Assembly (NCBI RefSeq): GCF_002803515.1
Contig: NZ_PHQX01000001.1
Location: 3,844,001-3,908,000, forward strand
Direction of reading: 5' to 3'
Length of the DNA: 64,000 nucleotides
DNA from: Stenotrophomonas lactitubi
GTDB lineage: Bacteria > Pseudomonadota > Gammaproteobacteria > Xanthomonadales > Xanthomonadaceae
The translations under genes and the position numbers were made by a program. The notes under the pieces were generated by a model, which had not been told where the DNA came from, did not search any database, and worked only from the letters and a program-made list of their open reading frames with translations. Positions 9,410 to 19,110 of the stretch are shown here, in pieces. Each line of letters opens with the position of its first letter. The first letter of the stretch is position 1.

Positions 9410-9447
9410 GGGGGGCTCCTGGGTACGGCGGGACCGGAACGGAAAGC

Positions 9448-9504
9448 AGCCGAGCATGGCTCGGCTCTACAGATGGGCAGGCGCCGGGACTGGCCCGGCG
9501 CTAC
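9448..9504 (-). repeat. Two SMAG palindromes between hppD and hmgA
   Basis: Palindromes at 9448-9470 (stem AGCCGAGC/GCTCGGCT) and 9481-9504 (stem GCGCCGGG/CCCGGCGC) both end in CTAC, i.e. GTAG-headed on the minus strand. They lie in the 103-base gap between hppD and hmgA, both transcribed on the minus strand, and could tune read-through or message stability between the two catabolic genes. Confidence 0.75.
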
Positions 9505-9512
9505 CGAAGACC

Positions 9513-10625
9513 TTACAGCACGCCGCGACGGATCTGGTCGCGTTCGATGCTCTCGAACAGCGCGGTGAAGTTGCCTTCGCCGAAGCCTTCGTTGCCCTTG
9601 CGCTGGATGATCTCGAAGAAGATCGGGCCGATGCAGTTCTGGGTGAAGATCTGCAGCAGCTTGCGCTGGTGGGTTTCCGGGTCGGCGTCGATCAGGATCT
9701 TGTTCTTCGCCAGGCGGGCGACGTCCTCACCGTGGTTCGGCACGCGCTGGTCGATCACGTCGAAATAGGTCTCCGGCGTGTCGAGGAAATCCACACCCTG
9801 CGCGCGCATCGCTTCGACCGTGTCGTAGATGTTCTCGGTGAAGCAGGCGATGTGCTGGATGCCCTCGCCCTTGTACGCGTCCAGATACTCGTTGATCTGG
9901 CTCTTCGGGTCGGACGACTCGTTCAGCGGAATGCGTACGATGCCGTCCGGCGCGGTCATCGCCTTGGACACCAGGCCGGTCTTCAGGCCCTTGATGTCGA
10001 AGTAGCGGATCTCGCGGAAGTTGAACAGGCGCTCGTAGTAGTCCGACCACTGCTGCATGTTGCCGAAGTACAGGTTGTGGGTCAGGTGGTCGATGAAGGT
10101 CAGACCGAAGCCCTTCGGGCGCAGCTCGGCGCCGGCGATCAGCTCGTAGTCGCCATCGAAGATGCTGCCGGCATCTCCGTAGCGATCCACCAGGTACAGC
10201 ATGCAGTCGCCGATGCCCTTGATGATCGGCGCGTTGACCGCCTTGCTCTCCGGCTTGAAGGCGATGGCTTCGGCGCCATTGCCCAGCGCGGTCTGGTAGA
10301 CCTCCGCGCCCGGCTTCTTGAAGCGGATGGCGAAGCCGCAGGCGCACGGGCCATGCTTTTCAGCGAAGTCGGCGGCGAACGAATCGGGGTCTTCATTGAC
10401 CAGGAAGTTGACGTCGCCCTGACGATAGACGGTAATCGGACGCTGCTTGTGCTTGAGCACCGCGCTGAAGCCCATCTTGCGGAAGTACTCGTGCAGCTCG
10501 GCGCCACGGCCGGCCGGTGCGGCGAATTCGACGAACTCGAAGCCGTCGATGCCCATCGGGTTTTCGAAGGTGGTGACCTGCATGCCGGGGTTGGGATGCG
10601 AGGCGGACGGGACTGCGGTATTCAT
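9513..10625 (-). CDS. hppD: 4-hydroxyphenylpyruvate dioxygenase
   Basis: A 370-residue Fe(II) enzyme converting 4-hydroxyphenylpyruvate to homogentisate. It has the two VOC-fold domains of the family. The N-terminal GIDGFEFVEFAAP, the central FIDHLTHNLYFGNMQQW (iron-binding His) and the C-terminal GEGNFTALFESIERDQ are signature blocks. The start at 10625 gives a normal N-terminus; the open frame upstream is not coding-like. The product feeds HmgA encoded downstream, and a MarR regulator is divergent, so the set looks like a regulated tyrosine catabolic unit. Its activity also determines pyomelanin formation in related bacteria. Confidence 0.97.
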   Translation of the reverse strand: MNTAVPSASHPNPGMQVTTFENPMGIDGFEFVEFAAPAGRGAELHEYFRKMGFSAVLKHKQRPITVYRQGDVNFLVNEDPDSFAADFAEKHGPCACGFAIRFKKPGAEVYQTALGNGAEAIAFKPESKAVNAPIIKGIGDCMLYLVDRYGDAGSIFDGDYELIAGAELRPKGFGLTFIDHLTHNLYFGNMQQWSDYYERLFNFREIRYFDIKGLKTGLVSKAMTAPDGIVRIPLNESSDPKSQINEYLDAYKGEGIQHIACFTENIYDTVEAMRAQGVDFLDTPETYFDVIDQRVPNHGEDVARLAKNKILIDADPETHQRKLLQIFTQNCIGPIFFEIIQRKGNEGFGEGNFTALFESIERDQIRRGVL

Positions 10626-10754
10626 GGCGTGGCTCCGAATCGGTGCCGCATCGGCACAAACCAGGTGCGGGCGGGGTTGGACCCGGCGAGAATGCAGGGT
10701 ACGGACCCAACACTTATAGTTACACTTGAAACCACCAGCAAGGTGCACCGCAAC
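10626..10754. promoter_or_regulatory. Divergent hppD / marR promoter region
   Basis: The 129 bases between the divergent hppD and MarR starts are the only place for both promoters. The stretch AACACTTATAGTTACACTTG at about 10708-10727 is AT-rich against a GC-rich background and has imperfect dyad symmetry (ACACTTATAG / TTACACTTG-like). It is a plausible operator for the adjacent MarR protein. This assignment is inference. Confidence 0.45.
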
Positions 10755-11249
10755 ATGAGCCCCGCCGATCCCGCTTCCACCCGCCTGCGTGCCTCCCACG
10801 TCCTGCTCGACCTGGAACAGTTCCTGCCGTACCGGCTGAGCGTGCTGTCCAACCGGGTCAGCGGCAATATCGCCAAGCTGTACGGCGACCGTTATGGCCT
10901 GGCCATCCCGGAGTGGCGGGTGATCACCATCCTGGCGCTGTATCCCGGGTCGTCGGCCAGCGAGGTCTCCGACCGCACGGCGATGGACAAGGTGGCGGTC
11001 AGCCGCGCGGTGGCGCGCCTGCTGGAACGCGGTTTCATCAAGCGTGAGACGCATGGTGATGACCGCCGCCGCTCGGTGCTGGCGCTGTCGGCGGCGGGGT
11101 TCGAGGTGTACGAGACGATCGCACCGATGGTGATCGAGATCACCCGCAAGCTGATGTCGGTGCTGAGCGAGGAAGAGGAGCAGGTGCTGGAGAAGCTGAT
11201 CCTGCGCCTGGCCGGGGATGGCCTGGAGCGGATGGGCGAAGGGGTCTGA
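10755..11249 (+). CDS. MarR family transcriptional regulator
   Basis: A 164-residue winged-helix regulator. The N-terminal helix (QFLPYRLSVLSNRVS), the recognition region SASEVSDRTAMDKVAVSRAV and the wing RETHGDDRRRSVLALS are typical of MarR. Start at 10755 (MSPADPAS). It is divergent from hppD with 129 bases between, so it most likely controls hppD-hmgA, perhaps with an aromatic intermediate as ligand, comparable to regulators of homogentisate pathways elsewhere. Ligand and target remain inference. A GC hairpin follows the stop. Confidence 0.9.
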   Translation: MSPADPASTRLRASHVLLDLEQFLPYRLSVLSNRVSGNIAKLYGDRYGLAIPEWRVITILALYPGSSASEVSDRTAMDKVAVSRAVARLLERGFIKRETHGDDRRRSVLALSAAGFEVYETIAPMVIEITRKLMSVLSEEEEQVLEKLILRLAGDGLERMGEGV

Positions 11250-11257
11250 ACCCTTCG

Positions 11258-11283
11258 GGGCGGCGCCCCCCCCCCCGCCGCCC
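11258..11283 (+). terminator. GC hairpin with C11 tract after the MarR gene
   Basis: Arms GGGCGGC (11258-11264) and GCCGCCC (11277-11283) flank a loop that includes an uninterrupted run of eleven C at 11266-11276. There is no clear T-run after it, so it is a weak terminator candidate. The homopolymer is length-unstable in principle but lies outside coding sequence. Confidence 0.4.
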
Positions 11284-11589
11284 TTGGCAGGTGTCGACCT
11301 TGGTCGACACATGGACCCACGCCAGGCGTGGATGATGTCGCGGGCTGCGCTGTGAGGGATCCGGCGCGCTCCATCGATGACGTGCAACGCGCGGTGCTCA
11401 TTGCGCGCCGACGAACGGTCTTTCGGCCGGATTCGACTCGACGTGTCGCGTTTACCACCTGATGTTTCGGCATCGGGCCGGTAGAGTCCTGATCGACAGA
11501 GCGGCTGTATCGAAATTCGCGCATCGAATGGCATTGCCTATTGGACGGCCGATCCCATCGGCCCGAGGGTAGGCGCGCAGCGGAGCACC
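11284..11589. other. Non-coding stretch with one SMAG-like palindrome
   Basis: No credible gene is seen here. An element at 11287-11310 (GTGTCGACCTTGGTCGACAC preceded by GCAG rather than GTAG) is a SMAG variant, followed by a second small palindrome around CCCACGCCAGGCGTGG. The rest, up to the structured leader, probably contains the promoter of the downstream small gene: an AT-richer patch lies at about 11508-11545. Confidence 0.5.
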
Positions 11590-11795
11590 GCTGCCGGGGT
11601 TGAAAGCCCGTCCATCAAACGCGTAACGACGCTGCACCAATGGTGCCCATCTGACGGTGGGCGCCATTCTGCAGCCGGGTCTGCCTTATGGCGGGCGGTG
11701 CGTGGGGCCTGGTGCCCACCGTTTTCGCGTTTGAGCGGTCTTTCAACCACGCATCGCCTGCCGCCTTTCCGGCGGCCTCTCCCCGGAGCTTCGCC
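11590..11795 (+). promoter_or_regulatory. Structured 5' leader, copy A (candidate cis-regulatory RNA)
   Basis: An ordered set of elements shared with the leader at 54343-54557. It starts with CCGGGGTTGAAAGCCCG (11594-11610). A hairpin follows with 11-bp arms 11639-11649 and 11658-11668. Then comes GGCGGGCGGTGCGTGG (11690-11705), able to pair in full (14 Watson-Crick, 2 G-U) with CCACGCATCGCCTGCC (11747-11762). Last is a start-proximal hairpin GCCGCC/GGCGGC (11760-11776) that overlaps the 3' strand of the long stem, so the two structures exclude each other. The ATG of the 75-aa gene follows 20 bases later. This arrangement suggests a translational switch. The ligand or trigger is unknown. Confidence 0.65.
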
Positions 11796-12023
11796 ATGAC
11801 ACGCCCCAATCACCCCACTGCCGACCCCATCGACCGCGAAGCCGACCTGCAGCGCATCGATGAGGCCTTGGCCACGTTGGAAACCGTCACCCAGGCGTGG
11901 TTCGAACATCAGCGCCTGAAGGCCTGCCAGCCGGGCCTGCTGCTGTCGTTGAACCGGCTGCTCGACCTGACCAGTCTCGCCAAGGGCTATGCCAGTGCGC
12001 TGAGGGTGATTGCCGAGCCCTGA
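11796..12023 (+). CDS. Small helical protein behind a structured leader
   Basis: A 75-residue protein (MTRPNHPTADPIDREADLQ...) with a polar N-terminus and a predicted all-helical body. It contains LLLSLNRLLDLTSLAKGYAS near the C-terminus. No membrane segment or catalytic motif is seen and I do not recognise the family. CGGAG precedes the ATG. Its stop is 19 bases before the DUF1016 nuclease start, so the two are probably cotranscribed. By position it recalls small DUF3077/DUF6124-type proteins of Pseudomonas that also follow long structured leaders, but residue similarity was not established. Confidence 0.65.
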   Translation: MTRPNHPTADPIDREADLQRIDEALATLETVTQAWFEHQRLKACQPGLLLSLNRLLDLTSLAKGYASALRVIAEP

Positions 12024-12042
12024 CCCTGCTGGAAGGCACCTC

Positions 12043-13104
12043 ATGGATGACACACCGCCCCTCACCCTGCCGCAGACCCACGATCTGCTGGCTGATATCC
12101 GGGAACTGATATCCACGGCCCGCGCCGGGATGGTGAGGACCGTCAATGCCGAACTGACGCTGCTGTACTGGCGCATAGGACGTCGCATCCATGTCGATCA
12201 GATGGATGGACGCCGGGCACGCTATGGAGAGGTCCTGTTCAAGCGCATCGCCAGGACACTGTCTGCCGAGTTCGGCGGTTCGTTTGGTGAAAAGAGCCTG
12301 CGCAGGATGGTGCAGTTCTCCATCGCATTTGCCGACGAGCAGATTGTCGTATCACTGCTACGACAATTGAGCTGGACCCATTTCATCGCGCTGATCCCGC
12401 TGTCTGATCCGCTCAAGCGTGACTTCTACGCCCAGATGGCCAGCACGGAAGGCTGGAGTGTCCGCATGTTGCGCCAGCGCATCGACTCGATGCTGTACGA
12501 ACGCACGGCACTTTCCAGCCAGCCCGAGCAGACCATTGCCAATGAGCTGTCGGCGTTGCGCAGAAACCAGCAGCTCTCCCCGGGCCTGGTCCTGCGCGAC
12601 CCGTACGTACTTGATTTTCTCGGGCTGAAGGAGTGCTGGGACGAGCAGGAACTGGAAGGCGCCATCCTGCGTGAAATGCAGGGATTCCTGCTTGAACTCG
12701 GGGCAGGCTTCAGCTTCGTCGCCCGCCAGAAACGCATCCAGATCGACGACGACGACTTCCATCTCGACCTGCTGTTCTACAACCGCCGCCTGCGCAGGCT
12801 GGTAGCCGTCGAACTGAAGATCGGTGACTTCAAGCCAGCGTACAAAGGCCAGATGGAGCTCTATCTGCGTTGGCTGGATCGATACGAGCGAGAGGAAGGT
12901 GAAGAGGCACCGCTGGGCATCATCCTTTGCACAGGCAAGAAGGCAGGCCAGATCGAGCTGCTGGAGCTGGACCGCTCAGGCATCCATGTGGCGGAGTACC
13001 TGACATCCCTTCCCTCCCGGGAAGTCCTCAAGCAACGTCTGCAGGCCGCCACGGAGCGTGCGCGGCAACGCATGGAGTTCACTGCTGCAGAGATCGACCG
13101 TTAG
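12043..13104 (+). CDS. DUF1016 / YhcG-type PDDEXK nuclease-domain protein
   Basis: A 353-residue protein of the YhcG family. The N-terminal domain (about residues 1-150) carries the family run NAELTLLYWRIGRRI and the block SWTHFIALIPL. The C-terminal half is a PDDEXK nuclease fold: FHLDLLFYNRRLRRLVAVELK shows the Asp and the E-x-K pair, followed by the conserved GQMELYLRWLD. Relatives occur on mobile DNA and in restriction or defence loci, and YhcG-like proteins are thought to process branched DNA; activity here is unproven. Start at 12043 (MDDTPPLTL), 19 bases after the small upstream gene. Confidence 0.88.
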   Translation: MDDTPPLTLPQTHDLLADIRELISTARAGMVRTVNAELTLLYWRIGRRIHVDQMDGRRARYGEVLFKRIARTLSAEFGGSFGEKSLRRMVQFSIAFADEQIVVSLLRQLSWTHFIALIPLSDPLKRDFYAQMASTEGWSVRMLRQRIDSMLYERTALSSQPEQTIANELSALRRNQQLSPGLVLRDPYVLDFLGLKECWDEQELEGAILREMQGFLLELGAGFSFVARQKRIQIDDDDFHLDLLFYNRRLRRLVAVELKIGDFKPAYKGQMELYLRWLDRYEREEGEEAPLGIILCTGKKAGQIELLELDRSGIHVAEYLTSLPSREVLKQRLQAATERARQRMEFTAAEIDR

Positions 13105-13145
13105 GGCGTCAACAGATCCACACCACGCGCAGATGGCCCACGCAC

Positions 13146-14285
13146 TCAGCTCAGATGCTTGCGCCGTGCATGGATCCACGGCACCGCAAGCGCGCCGATG
13201 GCGCCGCCGGCAAAGCCCAGCGAGGCGGCAACGGTGGCCGCTTCAACCGCCCCGGGCAACGCCAGCGCGGCAGTGACCAGCAGCAGCGACGGCAGGCCAA
13301 CAAACGTACCGAGGAAGAATGGCCAGCGCGGCGACCAGGTGTTCAGCTGCAGCAGGCTGACCGGCTGCCATGCCTCGGACGAGGCGTCTTCGGCGATCTT
13401 GGCGACCACTCTGCCCAGATCCACTTCCGGTAGCAGCTTTCCCGGACGCGCGGCGGCAATCGCTTCGGCCACGGTTTCAACGGGCGGGAAGCTGCCCGGC
13501 CATGCCACCGGTGCGGGCACGCCATAGGCGGTCAGCAGGGGCACGCTCAGCCACGGCGCCACCAGCGGGCGCAGCCTGCGCCGACCATGCACGCACCAGA
13601 TCTGGGACTGGCCGTGCGCGGTCACGCTGTACAGCGCCAGCTCGCTCGGCGGCGGATAACCCAGCATGGTCACCCGCGCCGCCAGGCTGTCCTGGTCCAT
13701 CGCACGCAGGAAGCCGGGGCGGCTGCGCCCTTCCTGCATCCACGCCAAGCCAAGCGCGCCGACCAGATAGGCCTCGGCAACATCCTTGCTGCCCGCGTTG
13801 GCGCGGTCGTCGCTGGCCAGGTACCAGGCCAGTGACTTCGGTTCGGGTACATCGGCCAGGCCCCAGCGGCTGTCATCGCCCAGCACATGGCGCACCGGCA
13901 GGCGGGCCGGTGCGGTTTCACCGCGCTCGCCGGGCTGCAGGAACGGCAGCACGCCCTGCACGAAACTGGACAGGTCGATCGCGCGCACGCCGTTGCCGTG
14001 CCATTCCGGCGGCAGCAGACCGGCCAGCTGCCCTTCGGCGGCCAGTCGATCCAGCCGCGCCTTCTGTTCCACCAGCTTCTGCACCGCGCCCTTCAGCACC
14101 ACGTTGTCGGGCAAGGCGATCTGCGGCAAACGGTGCCGCGGCGGTGCGAGTTCAAGCGTTGCTGCGCCAGTGCCGGCGTCATCCAGCAGGGCTTCCTGCG
14201 GTGGCAGGGTCACGCCGTCGCCTGCTCCGCCTTCGGCCAGTTCAGTGGCAGGTTCGTGCAGACGTTCGGCGTGGTCGCTGTGCAT
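13146..14285 (-). CDS. Hypothetical protein with C-terminal membrane helices
   Basis: About 379 residues from the ATG at 14285; ATGs at 14306 or further upstream are possible. An acidic, Ala-rich N-terminus leads to a helical stretch (VQKLVEQKARLDRLAAEGQL) and a large soluble region with RPGFLRAMDQDSLAARVT and WCVHGRRRLRPLVAPWLSVP. Two hydrophobic helices near the C-terminus (about residues 325-375 of this form) end in a basic tail (HARRKHLS). This suggests a membrane-anchored cytoplasmic protein. I do not recognise the family. Confidence 0.7.
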   Translation of the reverse strand: MHSDHAERLHEPATELAEGGAGDGVTLPPQEALLDDAGTGAATLELAPPRHRLPQIALPDNVVLKGAVQKLVEQKARLDRLAAEGQLAGLLPPEWHGNGVRAIDLSSFVQGVLPFLQPGERGETAPARLPVRHVLGDDSRWGLADVPEPKSLAWYLASDDRANAGSKDVAEAYLVGALGLAWMQEGRSRPGFLRAMDQDSLAARVTMLGYPPPSELALYSVTAHGQSQIWCVHGRRRLRPLVAPWLSVPLLTAYGVPAPVAWPGSFPPVETVAEAIAAARPGKLLPEVDLGRVVAKIAEDASSEAWQPVSLLQLNTWSPRWPFFLGTFVGLPSLLLVTAALALPGAVEAATVAASLGFAGGAIGALAVPWIHARRKHLS

Positions 14286-14395
14286 GGGCGTTCCGGTAGG
14301 TTGCATCGACGGGTCGTCGACTGAAGTCCTTGCCGGTAACGGCGTGCACACGCTGAAGTTGAGATGTGGAGTCGGAGAGTGTGACGGCGCGCGCA

Positions 14396-14418
14396 GTAGA
14401 TCCACGCCATGCGCGGAT
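14396..14418 (+). repeat. SMAG palindrome
   Basis: GTAG followed by the stem ATCCACGC/GCGCGGAT with a short loop. It is a member of the GTAGATCCACGC subtype also seen near 29874 and 32439 in this window, and lies in the gap between two minus-strand genes. Confidence 0.65.
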
Positions 14419-14455
14419 GGCCGGGCAGCGGAGAGGCTGCCGGGCAGGCCCTGTG

Positions 14456-15058
14456 CTACCGGTCAGGCGCCCACTGCTTGAGGAACGCCATCACGCGTGC
14501 GGTCTGCACGGTCTTGCCCTTGTGCATCGCTTCGCTGGGCTGTGGCGCCAGCAGCGTGCCGTCGGCATCGATCACCAGCAGGTGCGGATGCTCGCCTTGC
14601 AGCGGCGGGAACTGGCCCAGGAAGGCCGCGTTCGGATTCTCGGCACTGTCGTTGACCTTGACCCACACATAGTGGGCATCACGGAAGCGGCGCAGATCGC
14701 CATTGCCTTCCACGGCTTCATCCAGCGCATGGCAGGGCTCGCAGGCGGCGTTGCCCACTTCCAGGATGATCCGCTTGTTGCCGCGCTGGGCTTCGACCTT
14801 GGCCGTTTCCAGGTCGGCAACGGGATTGCGGGCCGGGTCGAACTGCGCGCCAAGCCCGGCGATGGCGGCGATATCGGCCGCCGCCGGGGTGTTGCCCGAG
14901 GCCACCGGTTCGCTGGGGTCAGCGACCGGTGGCTCGGTGGGGCGGGTATCGAGGGGCTGCGTGGGTTCGGGGGCAGCGGGAGGTTGAGGCTGCGAACAGG
15001 CGCCGATCAGCGCCGCACACACCACTGCCACCACTGCACCACCGAACGTTGTACGCAT
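14456..15058 (-). CDS. Thioredoxin-like lipoprotein
   Basis: A 200-residue exported protein. The signal peptide ends in the lipobox IGAC, followed by a long Pro/Glu/Ala linker (to about residue 55) and a thioredoxin-fold domain. The redox motif is CEPC inside VGNAACEPCHALDEAVEGN, and the downstream HPHLLVIDADGTLL gives the cis-Pro region. It probably acts in thiol-disulfide chemistry at the periplasmic face of a membrane. The ATG at 15058 is preferred because GAGAGGG lies 8 bases upstream; a GTG two codons earlier is the alternative. It follows the peptide transporter gene on the same strand with a 16-base gap. Confidence 0.85.
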   Translation of the reverse strand: MRTTFGGAVVAVVCAALIGACSQPQPPAAPEPTQPLDTRPTEPPVADPSEPVASGNTPAAADIAAIAGLGAQFDPARNPVADLETAKVEAQRGNKRIILEVGNAACEPCHALDEAVEGNGDLRRFRDAHYVWVKVNDSAENPNAAFLGQFPPLQGEHPHLLVIDADGTLLAPQPSEAMHKGKTVQTARVMAFLKQWAPDR

Positions 15059-15074
15059 GCCCACTACCCTCTCA

Positions 15075-16574
<1,500 letters not shown>

Positions 16575-16753
16575 GCGGAATTCCTGGTTCGGTGGATGGA
16601 GGCACGTCCGATGTGCGGTGAAGCAACGCGCGAGGATCACCGACTTCTGGCGTTCACGTCAAATACACGCCGTTTGAGGCAGGTCGCTGCCTGCTCGCTG
16701 AACTTGCATCTGAAACGATCCAGCCAGCCGCGGGCGGCCAAGCTGAATGGGGA

Positions 16754-17629
16754 TCAGGCCAGATCCGGCGGGGGCGCGACCTGCAGCGTGGTACGCACCT
16801 GGAACAATTCAGGGAAGAAGGTCAGCTCCAGCGCCTTGGCCAGGAAGCCCACGCCGGAGGAGCCGCCGGTGCCGCGCTTGAAGCCGATCACCCGCATCAC
16901 CGTGCGCATGTGTCGGAACCGCCACAGCTGGAAGGCCGTTTCCAGGTCCACCAGGTCCTCGCACAGCGCGTACTCGCGCCAGTAGCGGTCAGTGTCCTGG
17001 TAGATGCGTTCAAAGACCGGCTGCAGTGCGTCATCGGCCACATGCGGCTGGGTCCAGTCGTGCGCCTCGTACACCGCCGGCACGGCGTGGCCGAAGCGGG
17101 CCAGGTACTTCAGGAACTCCTCGTACAGGCTCGGCGCCTCCAGCACGGTGCGCAGCTGCGCCTGCCCGGCCGTGTCGTGCTCGAACACCTGCAGCATCTG
17201 CGCGTTCTTGTTGCCCAGCAGGAACTCGATGTAGCGGTACTGCAGCGACTGGAAGCCCGAGGACGGGCCCAGCACGTCGCGGAAACCCATGTACTCGGAC
17301 GGAGTGAGCGTCTCCAGTACCGACCACTGCTCGGTCAGCTGGCGCAGCACCTGCTTGCTGCGCGCCAGCACCTTGCGGCACTGCCAGACCTCGTCGCGCT
17401 GCAGGAAACCGATTGCCGCACCCAGCTCGTGGCCCAGCAGCTTCAGCCACAGCTCGGAGGTCTGGTGCTGGATGATGAAGAGCATCTCGTCGTGATGCGG
17501 CGGACTGGACAGCGGCTGCTGCGCGCTGAGCAGCTGGTCCAGCCGCAGGTAGCCGCCGTAGGTCAGCCGCCCCTGCAGATCGGTGTGGATACCGGCTTCG
17601 AGATCGCGTTGGTTGTTGTCGACGGACAT
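16754..17629 (-). CDS. kynA: Tryptophan 2,3-dioxygenase
   Basis: A 291-residue heme enzyme that oxidises L-tryptophan to N-formylkynurenine, the first step of the kynurenine pathway. The N-terminal [19 protein letters not shown] and the block [20 protein letters not shown] (with the distal and substrate-binding residues) are signatures. [20 protein letters not shown] near the C-terminus contains the proximal heme-ligand His. The protein has normal length. Kynureninase and kynurenine monooxygenase genes are not in this window. A 325-base gap separates it from the divergent pdhA. Confidence 0.97.
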   Translation of the reverse strand: MSVDNNQRDLEAGIHTDLQGRLTYGGYLRLDQLLSAQQPLSSPPHHDEMLFIIQHQTSELWLKLLGHELGAAIGFLQRDEVWQCRKVLARSKQVLRQLTEQWSVLETLTPSEYMGFRDVLGPSSGFQSLQYRYIEFLLGNKNAQMLQVFEHDTAGQAQLRTVLEAPSLYEEFLKYLARFGHAVPAVYEAHDWTQPHVADDALQPVFERIYQDTDRYWREYALCEDLVDLETAFQLWRFRHMRTVMRVIGFKRGTGGSSGVGFLAKALELTFFPELFQVRTTLQVAPPPDLA

Positions 17630-17954
17630 GGGCGGGACCAGATCGGGGGCGGCAAGGGTAGCGCGTTGCTGCCGCGCTGGCAGCCGCGATGACCGTACCG
17701 GGGCGTGCGGCGCGGCTGTGGAACGGCCGTTGCGCGTGGAACCGTTTGCGCCGTTCTACTGGCGCTCAGCCCAGGGCCGTTTGTGATGCTTTGCAGCAAT
17801 GGCTGAATACGCTGAAGTTATTGGCATCAAGCACCCGGAAGGGGGTACAAAGGCCGGCAGGCCGTGCTGCGCCGCAGGAGAGCTTTTTCGTACGCATTCC
17901 TTAACATGGCGATTCATATCATTTGTAACTTCTCTGTCGAAGGTGCAGTACGCA
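17630..17954. promoter_or_regulatory. Divergent kynA / pdhA intergenic region
   Basis: These 325 bases carry the promoters of kynA (minus) and the pdh operon (plus). No SMAG palindrome is present. AT-rich patches at about 17780-17825 and 17880-17940 (including CATATCATTTG) are the likeliest pdhA promoter elements. The frame in front of pdhA is open from 17799, but the encoded extension has no homologue-like features. Confidence 0.45.
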
Positions 17955-19037
17955 ATGACGGTTGCCGCTGAGTTCAAGATCGAATACCTGCAGTATCTGG
18001 ACACGGACGGCACGCTCGTCCGCGATGATCTGCCCGAAGCCCTGCGCGACCCGCGCGCGTTGCTGCCGATGTTCAAGCAGATGCTGTTCGTGCGCGTGTT
18101 CGACGGCAAGTCGATCGCGCTGCAGCGCACCGGCAAGCTGGGCACCTACGCCGCCTGCCTCGGCCACGAAGCCGCGCATGTGGGCATCGGCGCCTCGATG
18201 CAGAAGGACGACGTGTTCGCACCGTCCTACCGCGAGTACGGCGCGATGTTCATGCGTGGCGTGCGCCCGCACGACGTGCTGATGTACTGGGGCGGCGACG
18301 AGCGCGGCAACGACTACGGCGGCAATGCGGCCAAGGACTTCCCGTTCTGCGTGCCGATCTCCACCCAGTGCCTGCACGCCGCAGGCGCTGCGCTGAAGTT
18401 CAAGCTCAACAAGGAACCGCAGATCGCGGTGGCCGTGTGCGGCGACGGCGGCAGCTCCAAGACCGACTTCTACGCTGCGCTGAATTCGGCCGGCGCCTAC
18501 AAGCTGCCGCTGATCCTGTGCATCGTCAACAACGGCTGGGCCATCTCGGTCCCGCGTTCGGCGCAGACCGGTGCCGAGACGCTGGCACAGAAGGGCTTGG
18601 CTGGCGGCCTGCACTGCCTGCAGGTGGACGGCAACGATCTGATCGCGGTGATGGCGGCCATGCTGCAGGCGCGCGAACGTGCGCTGGCCGGCGACGGCGG
18701 CACCGTGCTGGAACTGATGACCTATCGCCTGTCCGACCACACCACCGCCGATGACGCGCGCCGCTACCGCGACGACGCCGAAGTGAAGGATGCCTGGCAG
18801 CGCGAGCCGATGCTGCGCCTGCGCAAGTACTTGACCAACGCCGGTGTCTGGAGCGAGGAAGAAGAAGCTGCCTGGACCGCCGAGTGCGGCAAGCGCGTGG
18901 ACGAGGAAGTGAATCTGTACCTCAACACGCCGGTGCAGCCGGTCGAGGCGATGTTCGATTTCCTCTATGCCGACCCGCCGCAGGACCTGCTGGCCCAGCG
19001 CGCCCAGGCGATCGCCCTGGAGCAGCGCCATGGATGA
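17955..19037 (+). CDS. pdhA: Pyruvate dehydrogenase E1 component, alpha subunit
   Basis: A 360-residue thiamine-diphosphate-binding subunit of the alpha2beta2-type E1, which decarboxylates a 2-oxo acid (most likely pyruvate). The conserved lines RTGKLGTYAACLGHEAAHVG and the TDP motif GDGGSSKTDFYAALN through NNGWAISVP are visible, and YRLSDHTTADDARRY is the phosphorylation-loop region. It resembles the Gram-positive/mitochondrial type PdhA rather than the single-chain AceE. Branched-chain 2-oxoacid dehydrogenase is the alternative reading. Start at 17955 (MTVAAEFKIEYL). The stop overlaps a possible early start of the beta subunit. Confidence 0.9.
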   Translation: MTVAAEFKIEYLQYLDTDGTLVRDDLPEALRDPRALLPMFKQMLFVRVFDGKSIALQRTGKLGTYAACLGHEAAHVGIGASMQKDDVFAPSYREYGAMFMRGVRPHDVLMYWGGDERGNDYGGNAAKDFPFCVPISTQCLHAAGAALKFKLNKEPQIAVAVCGDGGSSKTDFYAALNSAGAYKLPLILCIVNNGWAISVPRSAQTGAETLAQKGLAGGLHCLQVDGNDLIAVMAAMLQARERALAGDGGTVLELMTYRLSDHTTADDARRYRDDAEVKDAWQREPMLRLRKYLTNAGVWSEEEEAAWTAECGKRVDEEVNLYLNTPVQPVEAMFDFLYADPPQDLLAQRAQAIALEQRHG

Positions 19038-19110
19038 GATCAAGAACGGCGCGTCCAGCGCGCACACCAACGCCGCCGACAGCGCTGCCGTCGCGCGCGG
19101 AGAACAGAAC

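Noticed and set aside
11266..11276. C11 tract as a phase-variation switch
   Set aside because: It lies in a hairpin loop after the MarR stop codon, not in a reading frame or an evident promoter.
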